64,000 nucleotides of DNA, taken from contig JBDTZF010000001.1 in NCBI GenBank assembly GCA_040005265.1, forward strand, positions 1-64,000. The letters are read 5' to 3'. This DNA is from JBDTZF01 sp040005265. Its GTDB lineage: Bacteria; Verrucomicrobiota; Verrucomicrobiia; Chthoniobacterales; UBA10450. Positions 17,623-26,005 of the stretch are shown piece by piece. A model generated the notes under the pieces. That model worked only from the letters and a program-made list of their open reading frames with translations, had not been told where the DNA came from and did not search any database. The position numbers were made by a program, and so were the translations under genes. Each line of letters starts with the position of its first letter. The stretch's first letter is position 1.

Positions 17623-18345
17623 ATGACCGCCGGTTTTCCAGATATCGCGCCGCTCGGAGATTCCGCGCTGATTGTCCGAGTGCGCGACAAGTTTGAAGAC
17701 GCGCCTGACGAAACGTTAAACGACGTCCTGAGGATTCTTCACCAAATCAAAGATGCGGACATTCCCGGCGTAATCGAACTCGCGCCCGCTTACACGAGTG
17801 TTGCGGTTTTCTTCGATCCGATCCGGGTCATCCGCGCCGGCGCCAAGCCAGAGCAAATTATCGATTGGTTGGGCGAGCGCATTGCAGTTGCGGTCGGCAA
17901 ACGCGGCAAACGCAAGCAAAAGGATCAAACCGCGTGCGTGACAGAAATCCCTGTTTGCTACGATCCCAACTTCGCCCTGGACCTCGATCATGTCGCTGAG
18001 CACGCGCACGTATCCGCAGCGGAAGTGATTGAGCTTTATAGTGCGCCTGAATACCGCGTTAGCTGCATTGGCTTTACCCCCGGCTTTCCCTTTCTCTCAG
18101 GCTTGGATAAAAAAATAGCCACACCGCGCCGGGACACACCGCGAAAGGAAATTCCCGCCGGATCGGTCGGGATTGGCGGCGCACAAACCGGCGTTTATCC
18201 GCTCCGTTCACCGGGCGGCTGGAACATCATCGGCCGCACGCCACTGGCACTGTTTGATCCGGCGAAAAGTCCGCCGGCGCTATTGCAGGCGGGGGATCGG
18301 GTGCGGTTTCGAAGCATTACCCGCGAAGAATTCGACGCAATATGA
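17623..18345 (+). CDS. pxpB: 5-oxoprolinase subunit B (KipI-like)
   Basis: 240 residues. Together with PxpA and PxpC it forms the prokaryotic ATP-dependent 5-oxoprolinase that opens pyroglutamate to glutamate. Marks are LGDSALIVRV at the N-terminus and the C-terminal cyclophilin-like domain with CIGFTPGFPFLSGL, GSVGIGGAQTGVYP and SPGGWNIIGRTPL. The start at 17623 follows GGCGG. It overlaps pxpC by four bases. The homologue in Bacillus also inhibits a sporulation kinase; there is no reason to infer that here. Confidence 0.95.
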   Translation: MTAGFPDIAPLGDSALIVRVRDKFEDAPDETLNDVLRILHQIKDADIPGVIELAPAYTSVAVFFDPIRVIRAGAKPEQIIDWLGERIAVAVGKRGKRKQKDQTACVTEIPVCYDPNFALDLDHVAEHAHVSAAEVIELYSAPEYRVSCIGFTPGFPFLSGLDKKIATPRRDTPRKEIPAGSVGIGGAQTGVYPLRSPGGWNIIGRTPLALFDPAKSPPALLQAGDRVRFRSITREEFDAI

Positions 18346-19313
18346 AAGCGACCATTGTTCGCGCGGGTTTCCTAACCACCGTCCAGGATCTGGGGCGGAC
18401 CGGTTATCGTGCATTTGGCGTTTCGTTAGGCGGCGCACTCGACTCCGTCGCTCTGCGGGTCGCCAATTTGGTCGCCGGTAACGATAATTCGGCGGCCGGA
18501 CTTGAAATCACTCTTGGCGGTTTGGAATTGCGCTTCGCCGATGAACGGATCGTCGCCTGGTGCGGCGGCAGGTTTGATGTGCGGATTGGATCAGCATCGG
18601 TCCCGGCCGGTCATGCGGCGCTGGTGCGCGCGGACGAAACACTGACCGTCGGTCACGCTGAAACCGGATGTCGATGCTGGTTGGCGATTTCCGGCGGGAT
18701 TGAGGTTCCGCCCACTCTCGAAAGCCGCTCCACTGATCTTCGGGCAGGGTTCGGTGGATTCGATGGTCGGGCCTTGCGTGACGGGGATGAAATCCAGTTT
18801 GGTCAGGGGCCGCAATCGGCGCCAGCGGCTAGAGCAAGGATTTCCTCGTGGAGCGCGCCCGGCGATTGGTCACAAACAGCCAAGGTTGGTCCAGCGCTCC
18901 GATTCGTCCGCGGCGCGGACTGGAATCGCTTCAGCGATTCAACTCTTCAATGTTTATCGAGAGAAAAATTCTCCGTATCGCCAGATTCCGACCGAATGGG
19001 TGTTCGCCTGAATGGTCCGCCCCTTGAGCGCGAGGATGCTGTCGATCTAATTTCGGCGGCGGTAGTCCCCGGAACAATTCAAGTTCCACCAAGCGGAAAC
19101 TCGATATTACTGCTCGGAGATTGCCAAACCATCGGCGGCTATCCCAAAATCGCGCATGTCATCTCTGTCGATCTTGGCCTCGCCGCACAACTTCGGGGCG
19201 GCGATGAAGTGCGCTTTTCTGAAGTGGCAATGACCGATGCATACCAACTCCTAATGGAGCGTGAGCGAGACCTGAATCGTTTTCGCCTGGGGCTCAGCCT
19301 GCACGATCGATGA
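18342..19313 (+). CDS. pxpC: 5-oxoprolinase subunit C (KipA-like)
   Basis: 323 residues of the biotin-dependent carboxylase-like KipA domain. Marks include FLTTVQDLGRTGYRAFGVSLGGALD, the middle CWLAISGGIEVPP, SDRMGVRLNGPPL and, near the end, LLGDCQTIGGYPKIAHVI. It starts ATG overlapping the pxpB stop and ends overlapping the pxpA start, so the three subunits are co-translated. A decamer copy lies at 19166 (Val-Asp-Leu). Confidence 0.95.
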   Translation: MKATIVRAGFLTTVQDLGRTGYRAFGVSLGGALDSVALRVANLVAGNDNSAAGLEITLGGLELRFADERIVAWCGGRFDVRIGSASVPAGHAALVRADETLTVGHAETGCRCWLAISGGIEVPPTLESRSTDLRAGFGGFDGRALRDGDEIQFGQGPQSAPAARARISSWSAPGDWSQTAKVGPALRFVRGADWNRFSDSTLQCLSREKFSVSPDSDRMGVRLNGPPLEREDAVDLISAAVVPGTIQVPPSGNSILLLGDCQTIGGYPKIAHVISVDLGLAAQLRGGDEVRFSEVAMTDAYQLLMERERDLNRFRLGLSLHDR

Positions 19314-20071
19314 TGTTACAGGTCGATCTTAACGCAGACTTGGGCGAAGGCTCGGGACACGATTCCGAATTGTTCGAGTTAATCACCTCGGCGAACATCG
19401 CCACCGGTTTTCACGCGGGCGACTCCGACAGTATGCACGCCGCAATTTCGGCGGCTAAAGGTCGCGGCGTCGCCGTCGGGGCGCACCCGAGTCTGTTCGA
19501 TCGCGAAAATTTTGGGCGCAAAGAATTGCCCGTGACTGCCGAAGAGATCTTCGACGGAGTTGCTTTCCAACTTGGCATTTTTCAAGCGATCGCGTCGGCA
19601 GTGGGGATCCAACCAAATCACGCCAAACCGCACGGAGCGCTTTACAACATGGCGGTGCGCGATGAAAAGCTGGCCGACGCGATCGCGCGGGCCACAAAAT
19701 CTGTCGATCCAAAATTAATACTGTTTGCGCCCGCTGATAGCATCCTCGCGCGTGCCGGACAATCGCACGGTCTTCGCATCGGCTGCGAAGTTTTTGCCGA
19801 TCGAAATTACCAGGCTGACGGCTCGCTGGTATCCCGCTCACGTCCGGACGCATTGCTACACAATCCGGAAGAAGCTGCGGCGCGCGTGTTGCGAATGTTG
19901 CGCGAAGGCAAGGTTCGCAGTGTCGATAGCGTCGATGTCGATGTACGCGCCGAAACAATTTGCGTGCACGGAGATAACCCGGCCGCAGTGGACTTCGCGC
20001 GGGTTTTGCGCTCGCGTCTGGAAATAGAGGGCGTCACAATTCGCGCGCCCAGTTTTCCAGATGAACGATAA
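19310..20071 (+). CDS. pxpA: 5-oxoprolinase subunit A (LamB/YcsF family)
   Basis: 253 residues. The N-terminus DLNADLGEGSGHDSELFELI, followed by ANIATGFHAGDSDSM and GAHPSLFDRENFGRKEL, is diagnostic of the LamB/YcsF family. The middle HAKPHGALYNM and the end region VDVRAETICVHGDNP are also present. It starts at the first of two ATGs, overlapping pxpC. It is the third subunit of the enzyme that clears 5-oxoproline, a damage product of glutamine and glutamate. The permease gene starts inside its last codons. Confidence 0.96.
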   Translation: MMLQVDLNADLGEGSGHDSELFELITSANIATGFHAGDSDSMHAAISAAKGRGVAVGAHPSLFDRENFGRKELPVTAEEIFDGVAFQLGIFQAIASAVGIQPNHAKPHGALYNMAVRDEKLADAIARATKSVDPKLILFAPADSILARAGQSHGLRIGCEVFADRNYQADGSLVSRSRPDALLHNPEEAAARVLRMLREGKVRSVDSVDVDVRAETICVHGDNPAAVDFARVLRSRLEIEGVTIRAPSFPDER

Positions 20072-21560
20072 AGAACAGCAGAGCGGGTTGGCCCGATCGA
20101 TGGGCCCGATCGACGCGACGATGATCGTCATGGGCTCGATGATCGGCTCGGGTATTTTTATTACGTCGGCGGAATCGTCGCGGCTAAGCGGTGCACCGGG
20201 GTGGCTATTGTTGGCGTGGGCAGTTGCCGGTTTGATGACGATCACAGGCGCTCTCTGTTGCGCCGAATTAGCGACGATGATGCCCCGCGCTGGCGGCGTT
20301 TACGTTTTTCTAAGAAATGCTTATGGCCCTTCCCTCGGATTCTTATATGGCTGGACTTTGTTCCTGGTCATTCAAACGGGGACCATCGCCGCCGTCGCGA
20401 TCGCATTCGCAAAGTTCTTTGGGGTCTTTGTTTCCGCCGTTTCACCGGAGAATTATCTGGTTGCGCCGATTCAGTTCAGCGGCGGCTATGCGGTCAGTCT
20501 TTCGAGCGAACAATTGACCGCGATCGTGCTGGTCGGGCTGCTTACGTGGACAAACACGCGCGGCCTCAAGTTAGGAACTCTCGTGCAGAACGTTTTCACG
20601 ATTGCCAAAACGGCCGCGCTCGTCGGCGTTGTCGTGATTGGACTCAGTTTCGGTTGGAAATTGGGCTGCGCCGCACGCTCAGCAGCCTGGTGGGATTCGT
20701 GGGCCAATGGTTGGAGTCCGCAAATTGCGCAGCCTGGGTTCACATTCGTTGGGGGTTTCGCGCTTTTCCTCCTCTTTGGAAAAGCGATGGTGGGCCCACT
20801 GTTTGCGCAAACCGCGTGGACCAACGTGACTTTTCTCGGCAGCGAAGTCCGCGATCCGGGACGCAATCTTGTTCGCGCGCTTCTTTTCGGCTGCGGCGTT
20901 GTCGTAGTGTTGTATCTGCTGGCGAACATTTCCTATCTCGCCGTTTTGTCGTTTCCAGAGATCCAACACGCGCCGCAAAATCGTGTGGCTGTTGCGGCGA
21001 TGAAAGCGGTGTTCGGCAACGCCGGCGCGATGGGCATGGCGGCCGCGATAATGGTCTCGACCTTCGGTTGCAACAACGGGCTCATCCTTTCCGGCGCCCG
21101 CGTCTACTTCGCGATGGCGCGCGACGGATTGTTTTTCCAAAAGGTCGGGACGACAAACCGCCATCATGTCCCGGCGGCGGCATTGGTGGCGCAGGGAATT
21201 TGGACGGCATTCCTCACGCTGCCTCGAACGGTGACAGCAAATCCGTCGACGCACGAGGTCACATACGGAAACGTTTATAATCAACTGCTGGAATACATTG
21301 TGTCAGCCGATCTGGTCTTTTATATTTTGATGATTGTTGCGCTCATCATCCTGCGCAAAAAAACACCCGAGGCGCAGCGTCCGTATCGCACTTGGGGCTA
21401 CCCGATTGTTCCGGTCATGTCGATCCTGCTCGCCGGCTTGTTGACTCTCGATCTTGCCTGGGTCGCGCCCGAGACTTCCGGTTTCGGAATCTTGATCGTG
21501 TTGACGGGCGTGCCGGCTTACCTGCTCTGGCGGACGAGGGCGCGAATTGTAAAAAACTGA
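20061..21560 (+). CDS. APC-superfamily amino-acid permease, likely tied to 5-oxoproline use
   Basis: 499 residues with about 12 hydrophobic segments. The first helix has the substrate-binding signature IVMGSMIGSGIFITSAESSR, followed by LLLAWAVAGLMTITGALCCAEL and PRAGGVYVFLRNAYG, typical of APC/LAT-like transporters. The helix 6 region has FGKAMVGPLF, and the C-terminal YPIVPVMSILLAGLLTL is also typical. It overlaps pxpA by 11 bases, so it is probably co-expressed, and 5-oxoproline, glutamate or a related amino acid is the likely substrate. This assignment is by context only. Confidence 0.9.
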   Translation: MNDKEQQSGLARSMGPIDATMIVMGSMIGSGIFITSAESSRLSGAPGWLLLAWAVAGLMTITGALCCAELATMMPRAGGVYVFLRNAYGPSLGFLYGWTLFLVIQTGTIAAVAIAFAKFFGVFVSAVSPENYLVAPIQFSGGYAVSLSSEQLTAIVLVGLLTWTNTRGLKLGTLVQNVFTIAKTAALVGVVVIGLSFGWKLGCAARSAAWWDSWANGWSPQIAQPGFTFVGGFALFLLFGKAMVGPLFAQTAWTNVTFLGSEVRDPGRNLVRALLFGCGVVVVLYLLANISYLAVLSFPEIQHAPQNRVAVAAMKAVFGNAGAMGMAAAIMVSTFGCNNGLILSGARVYFAMARDGLFFQKVGTTNRHHVPAAALVAQGIWTAFLTLPRTVTANPSTHEVTYGNVYNQLLEYIVSADLVFYILMIVALIILRKKTPEAQRPYRTWGYPIVPVMSILLAGLLTLDLAWVAPETSGFGILIVLTGVPAYLLWRTRARIVKN

Positions 21561-21568
21561 CTACGTCG

Positions 21569-22642
21569 CTACTGACGTCGCCCCTTGGCTTCAACGCGCC
21601 GGAATTGTCCGCTGTTGCGCGCAGATAGATTCATCAACATCTGGCGTTCATCGGCTTTTTCTTTCCCGTTGAGATAATAAATCACATGGACCTTGGCCCG
21701 TTTCGGTAGAGTCTTTTGGCCGGCTTCGGCCACCTTGAAAATGTCTTCCGGAGGGATGGGACTTAATCCGCCGCCCTGTTGCGCAGCCGTCGCATTGCCA
21801 TCAGTCAGCATGTAAATCGTTTCCGGCTTCAGCCTGAATGCTTCTTCAAGCGCGTAGTCGTGCCGCGTTCCCCCCGGTCGCCCGCCGGTCGCCGGCGCGC
21901 TTCTGTAATCGATTACTTTTTGGATGTGATCGATTGCTGCCTGTTTATTTTCATCAGTCGCCGGAACTAGCTCCGGTTTCCACGAATGTGCGCCGCCGGA
22001 CCAGCGAACGATGTCAAAGCGTACCGCCGGTGTCAGGCCCTCGATTAACTTAATCGCTTCGTCCCGCACCGTTTGAAAACTTTGTTCTTTACCATGTTTG
22101 ACCAGACCTTTCCGAAATTCCGCGTCACCGGTTCGTTCGAACATGGAACCGGAGACGTCAATCATTATGACCACGTTGCTGCTCACATCGCGGATCCCGA
22201 AAAAATTGATCGCCGCGCCATTTCCGGTGCCGCCGGCGGAACCCGTTGCTCCGGGACCCGTGAATCCAGGATTTTGTCCTGCCGCGGCCATGACTGTTGC
22301 CTGCGAAGCCGGATCTACGGGAAGACTGGGCAAGGGGGGCAGCTGGATTTTTGCCTGACCGGTCGTCAGAACACGCTTGGGCACGGCCGGCGGAGCGTTG
22401 GTGCTCTGTAATTTTTGCTGGACCTGAACGCGATGCTCGAGCGCGCGTTCGGCCGGGTTCGGGGATTTTGGTCCTGCTGCGAAAGTGAGCTTGCGCCCGG
22501 CCGCATATCTTGAGACGACCCAGAACGTCGCGCCTGCTCCAAATAAGAGATGCACACCGATGCTGATTAAAAGCACACGCCGGCTCATGCTCATCAGCGA
22601 TTTAGCCGAACGAGTCGGCAGCGCTTCTAATTCGACAGCCAC
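21569..22642 (-). CDS. Membrane-anchored von Willebrand factor A-domain protein
   Basis: 357 residues. An N-terminal transmembrane helix (about 23-43, VLLISIGVHLLFGAGATFWVV) is followed by a Pro/Gly-rich spacer and a VWA domain from about residue 150. The metal-ion site begins VIMIDVSGSMFERTG (Asp-x-Ser-x-Ser), with the later Asp in YMLTDGNAT. Such proteins bind protein partners through a divalent metal. The frame starts at GTG 22642; ATGs at 22594 and 22588 are alternatives. No MoxR ATPase or other VWA partner is adjacent. It converges on the permease gene with an 8-base gap. Confidence 0.85.
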   Translation of the reverse strand: MAVELEALPTRSAKSLMSMSRRVLLISIGVHLLFGAGATFWVVSRYAAGRKLTFAAGPKSPNPAERALEHRVQVQQKLQSTNAPPAVPKRVLTTGQAKIQLPPLPSLPVDPASQATVMAAAGQNPGFTGPGATGSAGGTGNGAAINFFGIRDVSSNVVIMIDVSGSMFERTGDAEFRKGLVKHGKEQSFQTVRDEAIKLIEGLTPAVRFDIVRWSGGAHSWKPELVPATDENKQAAIDHIQKVIDYRSAPATGGRPGGTRHDYALEEAFRLKPETIYMLTDGNATAAQQGGGLSPIPPEDIFKVAEAGQKTLPKRAKVHVIYYLNGKEKADERQMLMNLSARNSGQFRRVEAKGRRQ

Positions 22643-22759
22643 GCGTCAATTTAATCGCGTGATTCAGTTTTGCGCGAGCGTCGAATTGCCGGGAAGAATC
22701 TCCGAGTCATCGACGACCAGTAATAGAACCGGAACGCCTTTTCGAAACGAAGTCTTTGT

Positions 22760-22983
22760 ATGTCTGCAAAATCCAAAAAACAACAAATGGCCGCAGGGGC
22801 GGCGCTCGCTGCCAAACGCGGAAAGCGCTCCAGGGCGCTTCGCGAGGAATGTACAAGTCGATGACTCAAAAAGAGCTGCGCGATTTCGCCAAAACCAAGC
22901 GCAAAAAATTGCCGACTACAAACAGCGCGTCGCAAAAAGAAGTGACGCGGGCTCCTGACGGCACCAAGGTAGGATCTCTATGA
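22760..22983 (+). pseudogene. DUF3008-like small protein, frameshifted
   Basis: From the ATG at 22760 the frame reads MSAKSKKQQMAAGAALAAKR, the start of the DUF3008 family, then runs into non-family residues and stops at 22864. The rest of the family (ALQGASRGMYKSMTQKELRD, then FAKTKRKKLP) continues in another frame on the same strand and stops at 22983. The change fits loss of one base near 22825-22835. The second frame's stop overlaps the next ATG (ATGA), the normal coupling, which suggests this is the ancestral frame. A sequencing error would also explain it. DUF3008 proteins are small, basic and often stress-related. Confidence 0.7.
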
Positions 22984-23435
22984 AAGACGATCAGAAAAAA
23001 ATCACCCGCGAACGCATGGTTGAACTACTCAACGAAGATCTCGCCCGAGAGTACCAAGCCATTATCGCCTACGTAATTTACAGCCAGACGATGAAAGGCG
23101 CGGAATACAATCATATCGCGCAGGAACTGGAAAAACACGCCGGAGAAGAATTGCAGCACGCTATCAAGGTGGCCAAGCAGATCGACTATTTTAATGGCAC
23201 ACCTACGAACAAGGCCAGGGAAGTAAAGATGTCCGAAAAGCCGAAGGATATGCTCAAGTTCGATCTGGAGAACGAAAGGCAAACGCTTATCAATTACCGG
23301 CAACGGGTCCGGCAGGCCGATGGAATGGGCGAATACGCGCTTGGCGAAGTCTTGCGCGAAATCATCGCTCAGGAACAGGAACACCTCCAGGACCTTGCCG
23401 ACGCCCTTGGCATCGACACACCCAGAATCGAGTAA
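22980..23435 (+). CDS. Ferritin-like diiron protein (bacterioferritin/Dps-like)
   Basis: 151 residues, a four-helix bundle. Helix 1 has LLNEDLAREYQAIIAYVIYSQ with the first Glu ligand, helix 2 has HAGEELQHAIKVAKQI with the ExxH pair, and helix 4 has REIIAQEQEHLQDLADAL with the second ExxH pair. These are the ligands of a ferroxidase-type diiron site. No haem-ligand Met is evident. It probably stores or detoxifies iron, or acts as a Dps-like protector. The ATG overlaps the end of the frameshifted DUF3008 frame. Confidence 0.88.
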   Translation: MKDDQKKITRERMVELLNEDLAREYQAIIAYVIYSQTMKGAEYNHIAQELEKHAGEELQHAIKVAKQIDYFNGTPTNKAREVKMSEKPKDMLKFDLENERQTLINYRQRVRQADGMGEYALGEVLREIIAQEQEHLQDLADALGIDTPRIE

Positions 23436-23503
23436 CCGCGCAGAATAACGCCGGTCTGCTCCGATTTTCTCTCCAATAGAAATCTGCGTAGTCTGCGGCT
23501 GTC

Positions 23504-24247
23504 ATGCATCGTTTCTACGTCTCGCCCGCAGAATGGGACCAGGGTAACCTTGTCTTGCGCGGGACCGAAGCGCACCACGCCCGCGACGTGCTCCGACTGA
23601 AGGCCGGAGACAAGCTTGTTGTGTTCAACGGGCGCGGCCGCGAGATCACGGCGACCATTACACAGACGGCCAGGGACCAAGTGCTCTTGCGCAAACTCAA
23701 CGAAACCGAAACACCGCCGTTGCGTTGCCGGATTGTTCTAGCGCAGGCGATTCCAAAAGGGAAAAACATGGAGCTGATCGTGCAGAAGGCGGTGGAGATC
23801 GGCGCCGCCGAAATTTTCCCGATCATTTCGGAAAGAACGATTGTCGATCTTGATCCGGCTTCCGCGGAGCAGAAGCAATCGAAATGGCAAACCATCGCCA
23901 CCGAAGCTGCAAAGCAATGCGGGCAAAATTGGCTGCCACAAGTGCATACGCCGCAAAAACTAAAGGAGTTTTTCGTGCACCCACAATTATTCGACCTCCG
24001 CTTGATCGGATCGCTCCAACCCGGAGCAATGCATCTGAAAGCAATCATCGCCGATCATTCGAGCGAACACCGGCACCGGCCCGAGAGCGTGCTCATGCTA
24101 ATTGGGCCGGAAGGCGATTTCACGCCGGCGGAAATTGCCCTGGCCCGTAGCCACGGTACGCTTCCGATCACGCTCGGCCCGATCGTTCTTCGGGTAGAGA
24201 CAGCTGCCATCTATTGCTTGAGCGTGCTTTCCTACGAGCTGTTCTAA
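23504..24247 (+). CDS. rsmE: 16S rRNA m3U1498 methyltransferase
   Basis: 247 residues with a PUA-like N-terminus (MHRFYVSPAEWDQGNLVLRG, then EAHHARDVLRLKAGD) and a SPOUT-type C-terminus with a knotted SAM site: LAQAIPKGKNMELIVQKAVE, LIGPEGDFTPAEIALA and LGPIVLRVETAA. It methylates U1498 of 16S rRNA at N3. One decamer copy lies at 23842. A full palindromic repeat follows the stop. Confidence 0.96.
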   Translation: MHRFYVSPAEWDQGNLVLRGTEAHHARDVLRLKAGDKLVVFNGRGREITATITQTARDQVLLRKLNETETPPLRCRIVLAQAIPKGKNMELIVQKAVEIGAAEIFPIISERTIVDLDPASAEQKQSKWQTIATEAAKQCGQNWLPQVHTPQKLKEFFVHPQLFDLRLIGSLQPGAMHLKAIIADHSSEHRHRPESVLMLIGPEGDFTPAEIALARSHGTLPITLGPIVLRVETAAIYCLSVLSYELF

Positions 24248-24260
24248 AAGTCGCACAATT

Positions 24261-24355
24261 GTCATCCTGAGCGAAGCGAAGGATCTCCGATCATTTCTTT
24301 TTGACAGTTATCAATGGCAACAATCAGAGATGTTTCCCTTCGCTCAACATGACAG
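24261..24355. repeat. TCATCCTGAGCGAAG-type repeat, full palindromic copy
   Basis: GTCATCCTGAGCGAAGCGAA (24261-24280), continuing GGATCTCC, faces AGAGATGTTTCCCTTCGCTC (24326-24345), continuing AACATGACAG. The arms are inverted relatives separated by about 38 bases. It fills the gap between rsmE and the lipoprotein gene and matches the layout at 16031-16127. Confidence 0.85.
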
Positions 24356-24398
24356 GGAAGAAAAATCGCGCCATGTGGTTTACGATTTGGAGCTGTCG

Positions 24399-25175
24399 AT
24401 GTTTGTGAAAGGAATTCTTCTCGCCTTGTCTTGTCTCCTCGTCGGATGTGGCGAGCCGAAGGACCCCGTGGTCGAGCAAACAATCGAGCAAATTTACCAG
24501 CTCGAGCCCACAGGGAGCGTCAGCATTCGCAATGACGATGGTTGCATCGATATCTACGGCGCCGATGTGCGGGAAATGCGAGTAGAAATCATCAAGCGCG
24601 CCTACAGCAAGGAACGCCTCGACAAAATCGAGGTCAATGTTTCGGCGCAGCCGTCTTCCGTTTCGATCGAAACCCGCTTTCCAAAAAAACCTCACTGGGG
24701 TTTGGCAGATCGTTCCGGCACGGTCGACTACGCTCTCGTAGTGCCGCAGACAGCGACAATCAGCCGCGCAGAAGCGTCCAATGGCGAAATCACCATCGAA
24801 GGAATGCGAGGCGCGAGTGTGCATTCCCAGCTCGAAAACGGACGGCTGTATGCCCGGAACTGTTTCTCCGATTTCCATACCGCTGTCAGCAATGGCACGT
24901 TGACCGTGATTTATGACTGGTGGGAAAAGGCCAAGTTCTCCATTAATGCCAGGGTTGCCAATGGGAACGCCACCGTTTTCATGCCTGGTTATGCATCGTT
25001 TCATCTGGTTGCCGAAGCGGCCACCGGAAAAATCGGAAACGACTTTGCCGAGCCTGCGGAGCGTGAGGCCGAAGACGTAACGAAGATCGACAGGATGATT
25101 GGCTCAGCCCCAATTCCAGAAATAACGCTTCGCGCGGACGATGGAAACATCGAAATCATCGAGCAGAATCCTTGA
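24399..25175 (+). CDS. Lipoprotein with DUF4097-like beta-helix
   Basis: About 258 residues. A lipoprotein signal peptide ends LVGC near residue 17. The remainder is rich in short beta-strands with alternating polar residues (SVSIRNDDGCIDIYG, SRAEASNGEITIEGMRG, TAVSNGTLTVIYD), the pattern of DUF4097/DUF4098 putative adhesin-like domains. Function is unknown. The open frame extends to 24330, but that part translates repeat DNA; the ATG at 24399 has GGAG about 8 bases upstream and begins the signal peptide. A decamer copy lies at 25083 (Lys-Ile-Asp). Confidence 0.8.
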   Translation: MFVKGILLALSCLLVGCGEPKDPVVEQTIEQIYQLEPTGSVSIRNDDGCIDIYGADVREMRVEIIKRAYSKERLDKIEVNVSAQPSSVSIETRFPKKPHWGLADRSGTVDYALVVPQTATISRAEASNGEITIEGMRGASVHSQLENGRLYARNCFSDFHTAVSNGTLTVIYDWWEKAKFSINARVANGNATVFMPGYASFHLVAEAATGKIGNDFAEPAEREAEDVTKIDRMIGSAPIPEITLRADDGNIEIIEQNP

Positions 25176-25210
25176 CCTGCTCGATTGAAAATCCACACTC
25201 TAAATACCAA

Positions 25211-25696
25211 ATGCCTTCTTTCGATATCGTCTCTGAAGTGGATACACAGGAGTTGGACAATGCGTTGAATCAGGCGCGCAAGGAACTCGCCACTCGTTTC
25301 GATTTCAAAGACGCCCAGACGGAGATCATTCAAGAAAAAGAAAAGATCGTTCTGACCGCCGACGACGCGTCGCATTTGAAGGGCCTGCGCGAAATCGTCG
25401 TTGGAAAATTGTCGAAGCGCGGAGTCGACCTTCGCAACGTTGAGCAGGTCGAGCCGGCCATTTCATCGATCGGACATGCCCGGCAGGAATTAAAGATTCA
25501 GCAGGGACTCGAAGGCGACAAGGCAAAGGAGATCATCCTGGCGATCAAGGGCCAGGGGTTCAAAGTTCAAAGTCAGCTGCAGGACCGCCAAATTCGCGTC
25601 AGCGGAAAAAAAAGGGACGACCTGCAGGCCGTCATTCAATTTGTTAAAGACCGCGATTTCGGCGTCGCGACAAATTTCAAAAACTTTAGAGACTGA
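25211..25696 (+). CDS. YajQ-family nucleotide-binding protein
   Basis: 161 residues matching YajQ throughout: PSFDIVSEVDTQELDNALNQ at the start, then ELATRFDFKDAQTEI, GKLSKRGVDLRNVE, KDRDFGVATNFKNFRD at the C-terminus. Some YajQ proteins bind cyclic di-GMP and alter transcription; others bind tRNA or nucleotides. The ATG at 25211 is chosen because the upstream residues of the open frame do not match the family. Single gene, followed by a repeat. Confidence 0.95.
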   Translation: MPSFDIVSEVDTQELDNALNQARKELATRFDFKDAQTEIIQEKEKIVLTADDASHLKGLREIVVGKLSKRGVDLRNVEQVEPAISSIGHARQELKIQQGLEGDKAKEIILAIKGQGFKVQSQLQDRQIRVSGKKRDDLQAVIQFVKDRDFGVATNFKNFRD

Positions 25697-25697
25697 A

Positions 25698-25759
25698 GTA
25701 GACCGAAGGGACGAACTCCGTCTCGTCCGCGTTTAGACGGCACAGAGGCCGTCCCTCCA
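25698..25759. repeat. GGAGGGAC-type palindromic repeat, copy 2
   Basis: Two modules, AGGGACGAACTCCGTCTCGTCC and GACGGCACAGAGGCCGTCCCTCC, separated by a few bases, fill the gap between convergent yajQ and moaD. Confidence 0.75.
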
Positions 25760-26005
25760 TCACCCGCCCTGCACAGGCGGCATGATCGCGATGTCGTCAC
25801 CGGCCTTTAAGTGATGACTGCGATCGACAAACTCCACCCCCGAACCGATCAGGATGCTCTTGTCGTGGAGGCGTAGCGACGGCGTCTGCGTGTAAATCGA
25901 CTCAAGTAGCTCGCGCACTGTCGATCCTTCAGCAACATCGACATCGCGCTCGTAGACGCCGGTTAAATCGCGAAGCTGCGCGTAAAAGTGCACCCGCACT
26001 TTCAT
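25760..26005 (-). CDS. MoaD/ThiS-family sulfur carrier
   Basis: 81 residues with the ubiquitin-like beta-grasp fold. The C-terminus ends in the Gly-Gly (PPVQGG) that is adenylated and thiocarboxylated in this family. The N-terminal VRVHFYAQLRDLTG is more like MoaD (molybdopterin synthase small subunit) than ThiS. No other molybdopterin gene is adjacent. It overlaps the hpt stop by four bases, so it is co-translated with a purine salvage enzyme. Confidence 0.82.
   Translation of the reverse strand: MKVRVHFYAQLRDLTGVYERDVDVAEGSTVRELLESIYTQTPSLRLHDKSILIGSGVEFVDRSHHLKAGDDIAIMPPVQGG

Noticed and set aside
17623..18345. Calling pxpB a sporulation kinase inhibitor (KipI)
   Set aside because: The gene sits in a complete 5-oxoprolinase operon and nothing in the window suggests sporulation.
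20201..21280. A 359-codon open frame on the same strand inside the permease gene
   Set aside because: It lies entirely within the APC permease, is rich in Arg and Cys with no known motif, and has the composition of a shifted frame of a GC-rich gene.
22773..22780. A6 run as a programmed frameshift site for the DUF3008 gene
   Set aside because: Family residues continue in the first frame well past this run, so the shift must lie downstream near 22830.
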